Positions 38,722-46,798 of a stretch of 64,000 bases of DNA are shown piece by piece (position 1 is the first letter of the stretch; each line of letters begins with the position of its first letter). The DNA lies in assembly GCF_000426345.1 (NCBI RefSeq), contig NZ_AUFE01000009.1, positions 114,226 through 178,225 on the forward strand, given 5' to 3'. The position numbers were made by a program, and so were the translations under genes. The notes below the pieces were generated by a model. It was not told where the DNA came from. It did no database searches and saw only the letters and a list, made by a program, of their open reading frames with translations. This stretch comes from Cupriavidus phytohabitans (GTDB taxonomy: Bacteria > Pseudomonadota > Gammaproteobacteria > Burkholderiales > Burkholderiaceae).

Positions 38722-40113
38722 ATGCGCGTGTTCTCACCGGCGGATCACCTGGCCGCCGCGGGGTTAGCACGAGCGGACCTGTACTTTTACACCCGGTGGA
38801 TGTTCTACCAGCGCCGCCGCTTCCTTTGGAAGCGAGGGCCTCACCACAAGACGATCTGCGACGCGCTTACACGCGTGTTCCGTGGTGAATGCCGACGCCT
38901 CATCATCAACGTGGCGCCGCGGTACTCTAAGACGGAACTTGCTGTACCGAACTTCGTGTCCTGGGCAATGGGGCAGTATCCGGACGCGGAGTTCATTCAC
39001 ACCTCGTACGGTGCCAAGCTGGCTGCAAAGAACGCGCTTGCGACGCGCGAGATGCTGTCCCACCCCGCCTACCAGCAAATCTTCCCGGCAGCCACGCTGG
39101 ATCCTTCGTCGTCCGCGCGCGACGACTGGAAGACCACTGCTGGTGGCGTCCTCTACGCGACGGGCTCCAGCGGCCCGATTACTGGGTTCGGCGCGGGTAA
39201 GCAGCGGGATGGCTTCGGCGGCGCGATCATCATCGACGACCCGCACAAGCCTGATGAGGCGGAAAGCGAGACGGTCCGCGAAGGCGTGATTGAGTGGTTC
39301 CAGAACACGCTGGAATCCCGCACGAACACGCCGGACACGCCGATCATCCTGATCATGCAGCGCTTGCACGAGCGAGACCTCGCGGGCTGGCTGCTGAATG
39401 GCGGGAACGGTGAGACGTGGGAGCACGTATGCATTCCGGCCCGCAACGAGGATGGGACACCGCTCTGGCCGGAGAAGCACACCGCGGCAGACCTGGCGCG
39501 GATGGAGCAGGCGAACCCGTATGTGTTCGCCGGCCAGTACATGCAGGCGCCGGCACCGCGGGACGGCGGGGTGTTCAAGCCCAGCCGCATCGAGACCGTC
39601 GATGCGTTGCCCGCCGGGCTGGAACTGATCCGTGGCTGGGACTTGGCGGCAACAAAGAATGCCGGCGACTGGACTGTTGGCGCGTTGCTGGGGCGCACCC
39701 CAGACGGCACGTTGTGGATCGCCAACATGGAGCGCGAGCGAGGGGGGCCAGACGACGTGGAACGGCTGCTTGTCGGGACGGCCAAGCGGGACGGTCACCG
39801 CATCATGCAGTCAGTTCCGCAGGATCCCGGCCAAGCCGGCAAGGCACAGGCGGCATACCTGGGGAAGAAGTTGATCGGTGTGCCGTTCGCGTTCACCACA
39901 GAGAGCGGTGACAAGGCGACCCGAGCGGCGCCGTTCGCAGCGCAGGTGAACGTTGGCAACGTGAGGATGCTCAAGGCGCCGTGGAACGACGCGCTAATCG
40001 GCGAGATGCGCATGTTCCCCAATGGGGCCTTCGATGACCAGATTGATGCGCTGTCGCGCGCGTTCAACGGCCTTGGCGACAACATCGCCCGCGCACGGGC
40101 GCTGGCCAGCTGA
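38722..40113 (+). CDS. Terminase large subunit
   Basis: This 463-residue packaging motor starts after GAGGAG at ATG 38722. The ATPase has a Walker A-like loop in VAPRYSKTELAVPNF and Walker B IIIDDPHKPDEAE, and an EVQ-like motor region ends with MQRLHERDLAGW. The C-terminal nuclease shows RGWDLAATKNAGDWTVGALLG (first acidic residue) and DDQIDALSRAFNGLG. It cuts concatemers and pumps DNA into the prohead through the portal encoded next. Confidence 0.93.
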   Translation: MRVFSPADHLAAAGLARADLYFYTRWMFYQRRRFLWKRGPHHKTICDALTRVFRGECRRLIINVAPRYSKTELAVPNFVSWAMGQYPDAEFIHTSYGAKLAAKNALATREMLSHPAYQQIFPAATLDPSSSARDDWKTTAGGVLYATGSSGPITGFGAGKQRDGFGGAIIIDDPHKPDEAESETVREGVIEWFQNTLESRTNTPDTPIILIMQRLHERDLAGWLLNGGNGETWEHVCIPARNEDGTPLWPEKHTAADLARMEQANPYVFAGQYMQAPAPRDGGVFKPSRIETVDALPAGLELIRGWDLAATKNAGDWTVGALLGRTPDGTLWIANMERERGGPDDVERLLVGTAKRDGHRIMQSVPQDPGQAGKAQAAYLGKKLIGVPFAFTTESGDKATRAAPFAAQVNVGNVRMLKAPWNDALIGEMRMFPNGAFDDQIDALSRAFNGLGDNIARARALAS

Positions 40114-40122
40114 TGAAATCAC

Positions 40123-41430
40123 ATGAGACTAGACGGTTACGAATCGGCGCTGCTTGGCCGCAGGGCAGGCGTCTCGCCGACGCTCTCGCGCACGGCTGTC
40201 GAGCTTTATGCGCTGGGCGGGCTGTATGGCCGAGTGGTGGATCTGCCAGCCGATAAAGCGGTGTCCCGCGGCGTCGAGATTGAAGGCGATAAAGACAGCG
40301 TCGTGGCAAACGAGCTGGACCGCCTCAAGGTGCTTCCCGCATTGGCAGACTCTCTGCGCTGGTCCCGGCTGACGGGCGGCGCCGCAATCGTGGTTGTGGC
40401 CAACGACGGCGGCACATTGCGCGCACCGCTGGAGGCCTCGCGGCTGGACACAATCGAGGAGCTGAAGGTATTTGACCTTGACGATGTCAGCGCGACTGAT
40501 CAGCGTTACAGCGACCCCACGAAGGCGAACTTCGGCATGCCCGAGGTCTACCAGGTGCGAACGCTGGCCTCCGGCACGGTCAACGCCGAGTTCTACGTGC
40601 ACGAAACGCGTCTTATCCCGGTGCCCGGCGACCCATTGCCCCGTCGGATCGCCGCGATCAAGGGCGTGCCATGGGCCGGCCGCAGCGCCATCACTCGGGC
40701 ATATCGGACGATCAGCGACTACAGCCAGTCGCTGCACTGGTCACTCGGGATCCTTGAGCGGAAGCAGCAGGCCATCTACGGCATGAAGGGTCTGGCTGAA
40801 CTGCTACAGGCGCAGCTCGAGGACGTCGTGCAGAAGCGCATCGCGCTCGTTGACTCGGCACGGAACATCCTGAACACCGTTGCCATCGACAGCGAGGACG
40901 AATACCGGATCGAGGATACCAACGTCGGCGGCGTGCGCGACATCGTCAACGAGTTCCAGATCGCCCTCTCGGCAGAGACGGGCATCCCTGTCACGCTCCT
41001 GTTCGGCCGCTCCCCTGCTGGCCAGAATGCCACCGGTGACGCTGACTTCGGCACCTTCTACGACCTGGTGGAGGGACTGCAGCAAAACAAGGCCGGTCCG
41101 GCGCTGGAGCGCCTGATTACGCTGATTCTGGCGCAGAAGTCCATCGCCAAGACGATTGGTCAGTGGTCGATCGTCTGGCCGCCGCTGGAAAGCCCGAGCG
41201 AGAAAGAACTCGCCGATGTTGAGAAGACGGAGGCTGATGCCGCACAGGCGGAGGCGACGGCCATTGGCACGCTGATCGACCGCAACATCCTCACCGAACA
41301 GCTGGCGTTCGAATATCTGCAATCCGAAGGTCGATATGGACTCACTGCCAGCTCAAGCTCTCCCACCCGGGGCGAGAAGGAAGCCGCTCCGCCCGCTGAA
41401 GTGGCTTCATCCGACGGGGGTGGAGAATGA
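40123..41430 (+). CDS. Portal protein (DUF1073 family)
   Basis: This 435-residue protein is of the DUF1073 portal type: LYALGGLYGRVVDLPADKAVSRGVEIEG, then SRLTGGAAIVVVANDGG, YSQSLHWSLGILERKQQAIYGMKG and AETGIPVTLLFGRSPAGQNATGDADFGTFYD. It forms the dodecameric DNA gate at one vertex of the head. Some databases attach an anti-CBASS name to DUF1073 relatives, but position and length here indicate a portal. Its 3' end overlaps the next gene by 95 bases. Confidence 0.88.
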   Translation: MRLDGYESALLGRRAGVSPTLSRTAVELYALGGLYGRVVDLPADKAVSRGVEIEGDKDSVVANELDRLKVLPALADSLRWSRLTGGAAIVVVANDGGTLRAPLEASRLDTIEELKVFDLDDVSATDQRYSDPTKANFGMPEVYQVRTLASGTVNAEFYVHETRLIPVPGDPLPRRIAAIKGVPWAGRSAITRAYRTISDYSQSLHWSLGILERKQQAIYGMKGLAELLQAQLEDVVQKRIALVDSARNILNTVAIDSEDEYRIEDTNVGGVRDIVNEFQIALSAETGIPVTLLFGRSPAGQNATGDADFGTFYDLVEGLQQNKAGPALERLITLILAQKSIAKTIGQWSIVWPPLESPSEKELADVEKTEADAAQAEATAIGTLIDRNILTEQLAFEYLQSEGRYGLTASSSSPTRGEKEAAPPAEVASSDGGGE

Positions 41431-42172
41431 TTACGTCAGCGCCGTGCAGTTGTATGCGAAGCGGATGACTGACGCGGTGGAGCGCTATGTGGTGCCGGCG
41501 CTGCCTTCTCGTCGCGGAGACGACCTCGGTGGACAATGGGAACGCGATGGCTGGTACACGGCGTTAGAACAGGCATTCCTCGATGCGCTGGCCGCCGCAA
41601 CAGGGTCCGAAGAGTCGATGCGCGCGGTGATCACGCTGTTCGCGGACCGCGTCAACGCATTCAACGCCGGGCAGTTTCACAAGATCCTGCGGGCGGCCTA
41701 CGGCGTCGATGTGTTCAAGTCCGAGCCAGCCCTTGGTCCGATATCGACGGTGTGGGAAGCAGAGAACCTGCGGCTCATCAAGTCGATCCCGACGCAGTAC
41801 GTCGAAGGCTTGCAGAGCAAGGTGGTGGCCGCGGTGCAGCGGGGCGAGACGGTTGCGAGCCTCACAAAGCAGGTGAGGGAGAGCTACGACGTACCGAAGA
41901 AGCGGGCCGAACTGATCGCCCGCGACCAGATTGGCAAGTTGAACGGGCAACTCACGGAATACCGGCAGCGCAATGTCGGTGTCGATGAGTACCGCTGGCG
42001 TGGCGTTCTCGATGCCAGAGAGCGCGACGAGCATGTCGGCCGAGAAGGCGACAAGTTTCGGTGGGATTCCCCGCCGGCTGACGGCAATCCGGGACAACCT
42101 ATCCGTTGTCGCTGCTGGGCCGAACCGGTACTTCCGAATCTTGATGACCTGGACGCCCTGATCGTCCATTGA
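41336..42172 (+). CDS. Minor head protein (Mu F / SPP1 gp7 family)
   Basis: This protein is up to 278 residues (ATG 41336; internal starts possible). The C-terminal head-morphogenesis domain has LIARDQIGKLNGQLTEYRQRNVGVDEYRWRGVLDARERDEHVGREGDKFRW and ends with PGQPIRCRCWAEPVLP, the Phage_Mu_F signature. It is an internal head protein present in a few copies, placed next to the portal as usual. The long overlap with the portal gene in another frame is notable; the start could be internal. Confidence 0.85.
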   Translation: MDSLPAQALPPGARRKPLRPLKWLHPTGVENDYVSAVQLYAKRMTDAVERYVVPALPSRRGDDLGGQWERDGWYTALEQAFLDALAAATGSEESMRAVITLFADRVNAFNAGQFHKILRAAYGVDVFKSEPALGPISTVWEAENLRLIKSIPTQYVEGLQSKVVAAVQRGETVASLTKQVRESYDVPKKRAELIARDQIGKLNGQLTEYRQRNVGVDEYRWRGVLDARERDEHVGREGDKFRWDSPPADGNPGQPIRCRCWAEPVLPNLDDLDALIVH

Positions 42173-42182
42173 GGGCAAAACC

Positions 42183-43262
42183 ATGGAAATCCGATTTGAC
42201 ACCATGCCGCTGCGGGCAACCAGCACGACGGAGGGGTTCCTGCGCGATAGCCCCATCCTGACGCGGGCGGGCGTCTTCCCGTACAAGCGCCAGGATGGCA
42301 CCACTCGGTTTGAACTGCGCCCGCCGGAAGAAGTGTTCCATTCGGACACGCTGGCCAGCCTGAAGGGCATCCCGATCACGGACGGTCACCCCGGCCTGGT
42401 AAACGCTCGCAACGCCAAGCTGCACACGGTTGGCACGGTGCTGTCGGAGGGGCGCCAGGACGGCCAGAATACCGTTGCCGACGTAGTGGTGCACGACACG
42501 TCGCCAATCGCCGCAGGCAAGAAGGATCTGTCCTGCGGCTACACGCTGACGCTGGACGAGACGCCGGGAGAGTGGAACGGACAGCGCTACGACGCTGTGC
42601 AACGAACTATCAGGTACAACCATGTGGGCCTGGTGCGAGCAGGACGGGCTGGAAATGCCCGCCTGAACTTGGATGCGGCTGATGCCGATTCGAACAACGA
42701 TGAGGAAAGCAACATGACGACTGTCAAAGTCCGGCTTGACTCGGGGCTGTCCTATGACGCCGCGCCCGAGGTAGCCCAGGAGCTGGAGGCGCTGCGCGGC
42801 AAGCTGACTGCCGAGACGAAGCGGGCGGATGCGCAACAGGCGCGCGCCGATTCCGAGAAGGCGCGCGCCGACGAGGCGGTGGGGCAGATCGAGCAGGCTC
42901 GCAAGGATGGTCAGGCCGCGGCGCAGGCTCGCCTGAAGCTGGAGGCGGACGCCAAGACCCACGGCATCGAAGTCAAGCAAGACATGGCCGACAAGGACAT
43001 TCGTGTCGCGGTGATCAAGGCGGTCCGTGGCGACGGCTTCGACGTGGCCGGCAAGTCCGACGCTTACCTGGAGGTGGCGTACGATCTTGCCGTAAACGAA
43101 AAGGCAAGCCGGGCAGACGCACTCAGCAGCCAGCGCCGCGAGATGCAGCAACACTTGCACCAAGACGGCGGCGACGGAAAGGGCGGTAACGGTCGCGGTG
43201 GCAATGTTTCTGCCGCTGCGGCCCGCGCCAAGATGATCAGCGGCATGAACGGAGGCCAGTAA
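42183..43262 (+). CDS. DUF2213 prohead protein with C-terminal scaffold-like region
   Basis: This 359-residue protein has two parts. Residues 1-170 are the DUF2213 domain (TTEGFLRDSPILTRAGVFPY, then GIPITDGHPGLVNARNAKL and DLSCGYTLTLDETPGEWNGQRYDAVQRTIRYNHVGLVRAGRAG), thought to act as or replace a prohead protease. Residues about 178-350 are a charged coiled coil (KLTAETKRADAQQARADSEKARADEAVGQIEQ) typical of scaffolds. An in-frame ATG at 42714 with a good ribosome-binding site may give the scaffold alone. Confidence 0.8.
   Translation: MEIRFDTMPLRATSTTEGFLRDSPILTRAGVFPYKRQDGTTRFELRPPEEVFHSDTLASLKGIPITDGHPGLVNARNAKLHTVGTVLSEGRQDGQNTVADVVVHDTSPIAAGKKDLSCGYTLTLDETPGEWNGQRYDAVQRTIRYNHVGLVRAGRAGNARLNLDAADADSNNDEESNMTTVKVRLDSGLSYDAAPEVAQELEALRGKLTAETKRADAQQARADSEKARADEAVGQIEQARKDGQAAAQARLKLEADAKTHGIEVKQDMADKDIRVAVIKAVRGDGFDVAGKSDAYLEVAYDLAVNEKASRADALSSQRREMQQHLHQDGGDGKGGNGRGGNVSAAAARAKMISGMNGGQ
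42714..43262 (+). CDS. Putative nested scaffold protein (internal start)
   Basis: ATG 42714, in frame with the DUF2213 gene, is preceded by TGAGGAAAG at six-base spacing. It would give a 182-residue, almost entirely helical protein (MTTVKVRLDSGLSYDAA, then the Lys/Glu/Ala coiled coil), ending with a Gly-rich tail (GGDGKGGNGRGGN). This repeats the lambda C/Nu3 layout, where the scaffold is the C-terminal part of the protease gene expressed from its own start. Confidence 0.5.
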   Translation: MTTVKVRLDSGLSYDAAPEVAQELEALRGKLTAETKRADAQQARADSEKARADEAVGQIEQARKDGQAAAQARLKLEADAKTHGIEVKQDMADKDIRVAVIKAVRGDGFDVAGKSDAYLEVAYDLAVNEKASRADALSSQRREMQQHLHQDGGDGKGGNGRGGNVSAAAARAKMISGMNGGQ

Positions 43263-43264
43263 CC

Positions 43265-43702
43265 ATGATGTATTCGGACCAGTTGGACCCGGCCTTTCCG
43301 GGCATGAAGATCGACTCGCGCGATGACCTCGTCGAGTCGTTCCCGGTCGGCGCGGACCTGGGCTTCGGCCTGGTGTGTGGCAAGGACGCCAGCGGCCTGC
43401 TTGTGCCCGGTTCGGGCACGAAGTTGGCCGGGATCTCGCTGCAGACTCACACGATTCCCTTCAACGTCAACAAGTACGTCAAGACGGACTGCGCGTCGAT
43501 CCTGCGCCGCGGTGGTGTCTGGGCGGTGGTGACCCCAGGCGCTTCCGTTACGGACGAGGGGCCTGTGAAATTCGCCGAAGATGGCACGGTGTCGGACAAC
43601 GGCAGCAAGGCGCTGCCCAACGCGGTGTTCCGAAGCGACAAGGTGACGCTGCTGGACGGTACCGATATCGTGAGCGTGGAACTGCACAACCCGTTCGCCT
43701 GA
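43265..43702 (+). CDS. Capsid decoration/cement-like protein
   Basis: This 145-residue beta-rich protein (MMYSDQLDPAFPGMKIDSRDDLVESFPVGADLGFGLVCGKDASGL, then YVKTDCASILRRGGVWAVV and DKVTLLDGTDIVSVELHNPFA) resembles the structural cement proteins that lie between scaffold and major capsid genes in DUF2213-type phages. It would stabilise the capsid lattice. It starts 2 bases after the scaffold stop. Confidence 0.7.
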   Translation: MMYSDQLDPAFPGMKIDSRDDLVESFPVGADLGFGLVCGKDASGLLVPGSGTKLAGISLQTHTIPFNVNKYVKTDCASILRRGGVWAVVTPGASVTDEGPVKFAEDGTVSDNGSKALPNAVFRSDKVTLLDGTDIVSVELHNPFA

Positions 43703-43775
43703 CCACCGCGCATCAGTGCAACCCACATCGCCGGCCCGCCACAGTGCGGGCCGCTCTTATTTCCGCGAGGGAAAC

Positions 43776-44735
43776 ATGAATCGACACACTCACTACGACG
43801 AAGCCGATCTGGCCGCCGTGCAGACCTTTGCCCCGCAGATGGGCGGCCTGCGCGAGGACGAATCGATCTTCGCCGCGCGCGAGCTGGATTACGTCAAGGC
43901 GCGCACCTACGACCGCAAGCTGCCGCCCATGAAGGGCCTGCAGCTGGTGCCTCAGACCTCGGAAGTGCCGGAATGGGCCGAGACCTTCACCTATCGCTAC
44001 TACGACCAGGTGGGCATGGCAAAGATCGTGGCGAACTATGCCGACGATCTGCCGCGCGCGGATGTGAAGGGTCAGGAGAAGACCGTTCGCATCAAGGACA
44101 TCGGCGACAGCTACGGCTACAACATCTCCGAGCTGCGCGCCAGCATGGCGCTGCAGGCCAACCTGCCGACACGCAAGGCGAGTGCTGCGCGCCGCGCGGT
44201 CGACGTGAAGCTGAACCAGGTGGCGATGGTCGGCGACCCCGACTATGGGCTGTTCGGCCTGACCACTCACCCGAACATCGGCGTGACCGTCCTGCCGCAC
44301 GGCGACTGGGCCAATCCTGCGCGCACGGCGGACGAGATGCTGGAGGACGCTGATGCGCTCTGGAACTCGGTTCGCCTGCAGTCGAAGGGCGTCCATACCC
44401 CGACCATGTGGGCGCTGCCGAGCATCGAGTACTCGCTGCTCTTCTCGCGGCGCCTGCCGGACTCCGTCGGCAAGACCGTCGGCGAGTTCTTCAAGGGCAA
44501 ACATCCGGGCCTGACGATCGAGGAAGTCCCCGAGTTTCAGGACGCGGGCGAGGGCGGCACGCCGCTCACGCTGATGTACGAGTTCAGCTCGGACAACGTC
44601 AGCATGGAGAACCCCATGCCCTTCAACCAGCTGCCGGCGCAAGCCCGCAACCTCGAGCTGGTGGTGCCGTGTCTGGCCCGTACCGCGGGCGTCACCGTGT
44701 ACTACCCCCTGGCACTCACCAAGGCGGAGATCTGA
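43776..44735 (+). CDS. Major capsid protein (DUF2184-like)
   Basis: This protein is 319 residues from ATG 43776, chosen for GCGAGGGA seven bases upstream; the frame extends to 43716. Typical segments are LAAVQTFAPQMGGLREDESIFAARELDYVKARTYDRKLPPMKGLQLVP, RTADEMLEDADALWNSVRLQSKGVHTPTMWALPSIEYSLL, and the C-terminal LELVVPCLARTAGVTVYYPLALTKAEI. It should form the icosahedral HK97-fold shell. Neighbouring genes agree. Confidence 0.85.
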   Translation: MNRHTHYDEADLAAVQTFAPQMGGLREDESIFAARELDYVKARTYDRKLPPMKGLQLVPQTSEVPEWAETFTYRYYDQVGMAKIVANYADDLPRADVKGQEKTVRIKDIGDSYGYNISELRASMALQANLPTRKASAARRAVDVKLNQVAMVGDPDYGLFGLTTHPNIGVTVLPHGDWANPARTADEMLEDADALWNSVRLQSKGVHTPTMWALPSIEYSLLFSRRLPDSVGKTVGEFFKGKHPGLTIEEVPEFQDAGEGGTPLTLMYEFSSDNVSMENPMPFNQLPAQARNLELVVPCLARTAGVTVYYPLALTKAEI

Positions 44736-44736
44736 C

Positions 44737-45033
44737 ATGAAAGTCAAGAACACGGCGGCATTCGTTGTGACCATCGGTGGCACGCAGGTGATTGCACCGC
44801 TGGCCACGGCCGAGGTCTACGGCGAAAACCGCGGTATCCAGACCCTACTCAGCCGGGGCGTTCTGGTGCCCACGGACGATGCCGGCGACGCGGGTGATGG
44901 CGGCGACGAGAACGGCGCGCCGCAGACCGTGGCGGACTTGAAGCAGGCGCTCGACGCCGCCGGTATCGAGTACCCGAAGCACGCAAGTAAGGCCGAGCTG
45001 CAGGCTCTGTACGGCCAGGCGCGGGGGCAGTAA
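44737..45033 (+). CDS. Small head protein with C-terminal HeH/SAP-like helices
   Basis: This 98-residue protein has an N-terminal beta domain (KNTAAFVVTIGGTQVIAPLATAEVYGENRGIQTLLSRG), an acidic linker (DDAGDAGDGGDEN) and a C-terminal helix-hairpin (VADLKQALDAAGIEYPKHASKAELQALY) of the HeH/LEM type seen in phage head-tail proteins. It begins one base after the capsid stop. Role unknown, probably head. Confidence 0.65.
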   Translation: MKVKNTAAFVVTIGGTQVIAPLATAEVYGENRGIQTLLSRGVLVPTDDAGDAGDGGDENGAPQTVADLKQALDAAGIEYPKHASKAELQALYGQARGQ

Positions 45034-45035
45034 GC

Positions 45036-45437
45036 ATGTCGGCCACCGTAGAACTGCTGGACTTCCTGGCGCCGGCGGTGGCCGACGTGCCGAAGCCCGA
45101 CAAGGAGTTCGCTCTCCAGCAAGCCAAAGGGTACCGTCCATGGTGCTTGCCGGCCGACAGGCAGGACGAGGCGCAGGCATGGTATGCCGCGTGGCTGCTG
45201 TACAACCGGTTGCAGCAGCAGGCTGCTACGGCGACTGTGGGCGTTATCCCAGTCGGCATCTCCAGTGAGAAAGAAGGCGACCTTGCGCGGACCTACCGCT
45301 CCGGCGGAGGCGGCAGTAGCGATGTGGGTGATCCCATGGGCTTCTTTGCTCAGTACCAGCGTCTGGCCGACCTGTGCGGGTATGGAGCTATCACCGTAGC
45401 GAGGGGGCCCAATGGGTGTGAGTGTCAGGGTCATTGA
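45036..45437 (+). CDS. Head-completion/connector-like protein
   Basis: This 133-residue protein (MSATVELLDFLAPAVADVPKPDKEFALQQAKGYRPWCLPADRQDEAQAWYAAWLLYNRLQQQ) is a helical protein resembling gp6/gp8 head-tail connectors (DUF4054-like, weak). It follows the capsid genes, where the adaptor that closes the portal is expected. Its 3' end overlaps the next gene by 26 bases; the Cys-containing tail (GPNGCECQGH) lies in that overlap. Confidence 0.6.
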   Translation: MSATVELLDFLAPAVADVPKPDKEFALQQAKGYRPWCLPADRQDEAQAWYAAWLLYNRLQQQAATATVGVIPVGISSEKEGDLARTYRSGGGGSSDVGDPMGFFAQYQRLADLCGYGAITVARGPNGCECQGH

Positions 45438-45870
45438 TCGGGGGCTTGCCAAGTTCGTCAAGGACCAGTCGAAGCTAGCTGGGAAGGGCGTCAAGGTGGG
45501 CATCCAGGCGGATGCCGGCAAGGAACCGGGCAGCGGCGTGGATATCCTCGATATCGCCATCTTCAATGAGTTGGGGACCGAAGACATACCGGCCCGACCC
45601 TTTGTGCGCGACTTCTTCGACAAGAACCGGAAGGTGATCGGCATGGCGATGGATCGGCAGGCCAACGCCGTCGCAGGCGGCGCTGATGCCGGCGCAGCCA
45701 TGGACATGCTGGGGCTGTGGGTCGAGAAACACCAGAAGGCCCACGTTCAGCAGTCGCCCGGCTGGGCTGCGCCGAATGCACCGTCAACTGTGAAGAAGAA
45801 GGGCAGCAGCACGCCGCTGATTGACCACGCGGTTATGTTGGGCGCCATTCGCTACGAGAAGCTGAAATGA
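45412..45870 (+). CDS. Tail-completion/neck protein (HK97 gp10-like)
   Basis: This 152-residue protein starts after GAGGGGG at ATG 45412. GKGVKVGIQADAGKEPGSGVDILDIAIFNELGTEDIPARPFVRDFFDKNR is the classic motif of virion-morphogenesis proteins (VGI, then NEFGT-x-x-IPARPFL). The C-terminus ends with IDHAVMLGAIRYEKL. It terminates the tail or joins it to the head. Confidence 0.82.
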   Translation: MGVSVRVIDRGLAKFVKDQSKLAGKGVKVGIQADAGKEPGSGVDILDIAIFNELGTEDIPARPFVRDFFDKNRKVIGMAMDRQANAVAGGADAGAAMDMLGLWVEKHQKAHVQQSPGWAAPNAPSTVKKKGSSTPLIDHAVMLGAIRYEKLK

Positions 45871-46229
45871 GCAGTTTCCGGAAGCCGACGCAGATCCGCC
45901 GGCGCGCAGCCGGGCAGTGGGTGGAAGGCCGCTGGGTGGATGGCGCAGAGGAGGGCATCGTGACGATTCCGGCGTCAGTGCAGCCATTGCGCCTCTCTGA
46001 CTATGACGAGCTGCAGGCGCAGATGGAGGGCCGGCGCATCGAGGCCGCTGTCCGCATCTACACCGGCGAGGTGCTGAATGTAGCCGGCGCCAATGACAGG
46101 AATGGCGACAAGCTTATCTGGCCGTTTGCCCCACGCCCCGGCGAGTACCTGGTGGTGGCCGTGAGCCCCTGGCAGTCAGGGGTGATCCCCCACTACCGCT
46201 ATCACGCCGTGTTGGAGATCGAGCCATGA
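45867..46229 (+). CDS. Head-tail joining protein
   Basis: This 120-residue beta-rich protein (MSSFRKPTQIRRRAAGQWVEGRWVDGAEEGIVTIPASVQPLRLSDYDEL, then IYTGEVLNVAGAND and YLVVAVSPWQSGVIPHYRYHAVLEIEP) is similar in layout to gp11/gp12-type stopper or adaptor proteins. It overlaps the genes on both sides by 4 bases within the neck cluster. Confidence 0.65.
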   Translation: MSSFRKPTQIRRRAAGQWVEGRWVDGAEEGIVTIPASVQPLRLSDYDELQAQMEGRRIEAAVRIYTGEVLNVAGANDRNGDKLIWPFAPRPGEYLVVAVSPWQSGVIPHYRYHAVLEIEP

Positions 46230-46735
46230 CGCCTGAGCAGGCCATCTTCACGCTCATCACGGCGGTGTCCGGCGGCGTGCCGGTGATCTTTGCCGACGAG
46301 AACGGCCCCCGCCCACCGAAGCCGTACATCCAGCTCCGTGTGCAGACGGCGCGCCGGTTCCCGCTTCACCGTGGTGCCGTAGATGACGCCGGGCAGCAGC
46401 TCGTGACCGGGCACAGGGATGCTGCAGTCGAGCTCCTGAGCTTCGGCAGCGGCAGCTACGACGCCCTCGACAGCCTTGGGCAGCGTCTGGGCATGGAGGG
46501 CGCCCTGGCCGAGGCGGAGCGCCTGGATCTGGCCGTCTTCGATGTTGGCAAGATCAGCCAGGTGCCGGTGCTGCGGGATCAGGCTTCATACGAGCCGCGC
46601 GCGCTGCTGGAACTGGGCATTCGATACGCCGTGACGTTGTCGGATGCCGTCGACGCAGTGGAGCAGGTCGTTTTCCATGGTGCAGTAACCGGCGGGGCTA
46701 CCGGAACCGTGCCAGTCGACGTGACGACACCGTAG
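46226..46735 (+). CDS. Neck/tail terminator protein
   Basis: This 169-residue protein (MTPEQAIFTLITAVSGGVPVIFADENGPRPPKPYIQLRVQTARRFPLHRG, then DAAVELLSFGSGSYDALDSLGQRLG and EPRALLELGIRYAVTLSD) matches the layout of the LIC_12616 / gp12-like phage neck terminators that precede DUF3383 sheath genes. It caps the tail tube and sheath at the neck. Confidence 0.75.
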   Translation: MTPEQAIFTLITAVSGGVPVIFADENGPRPPKPYIQLRVQTARRFPLHRGAVDDAGQQLVTGHRDAAVELLSFGSGSYDALDSLGQRLGMEGALAEAERLDLAVFDVGKISQVPVLRDQASYEPRALLELGIRYAVTLSDAVDAVEQVVFHGAVTGGATGTVPVDVTTP

Positions 46736-46798
46736 CGTCACCTGATTTTTTTGCGGAGAGCCGCCTTCGGGCGGTTCTCGTCATTTCTGGAGCCTCAT

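Noticed and set aside
40123..41430. Anti-CBASS (Acb1) function for the DUF1073 protein
   Set aside because: Position between terminase and minor head protein, and the portal-like sequence, indicate a structural portal; the name attached to some relatives is not supported here.
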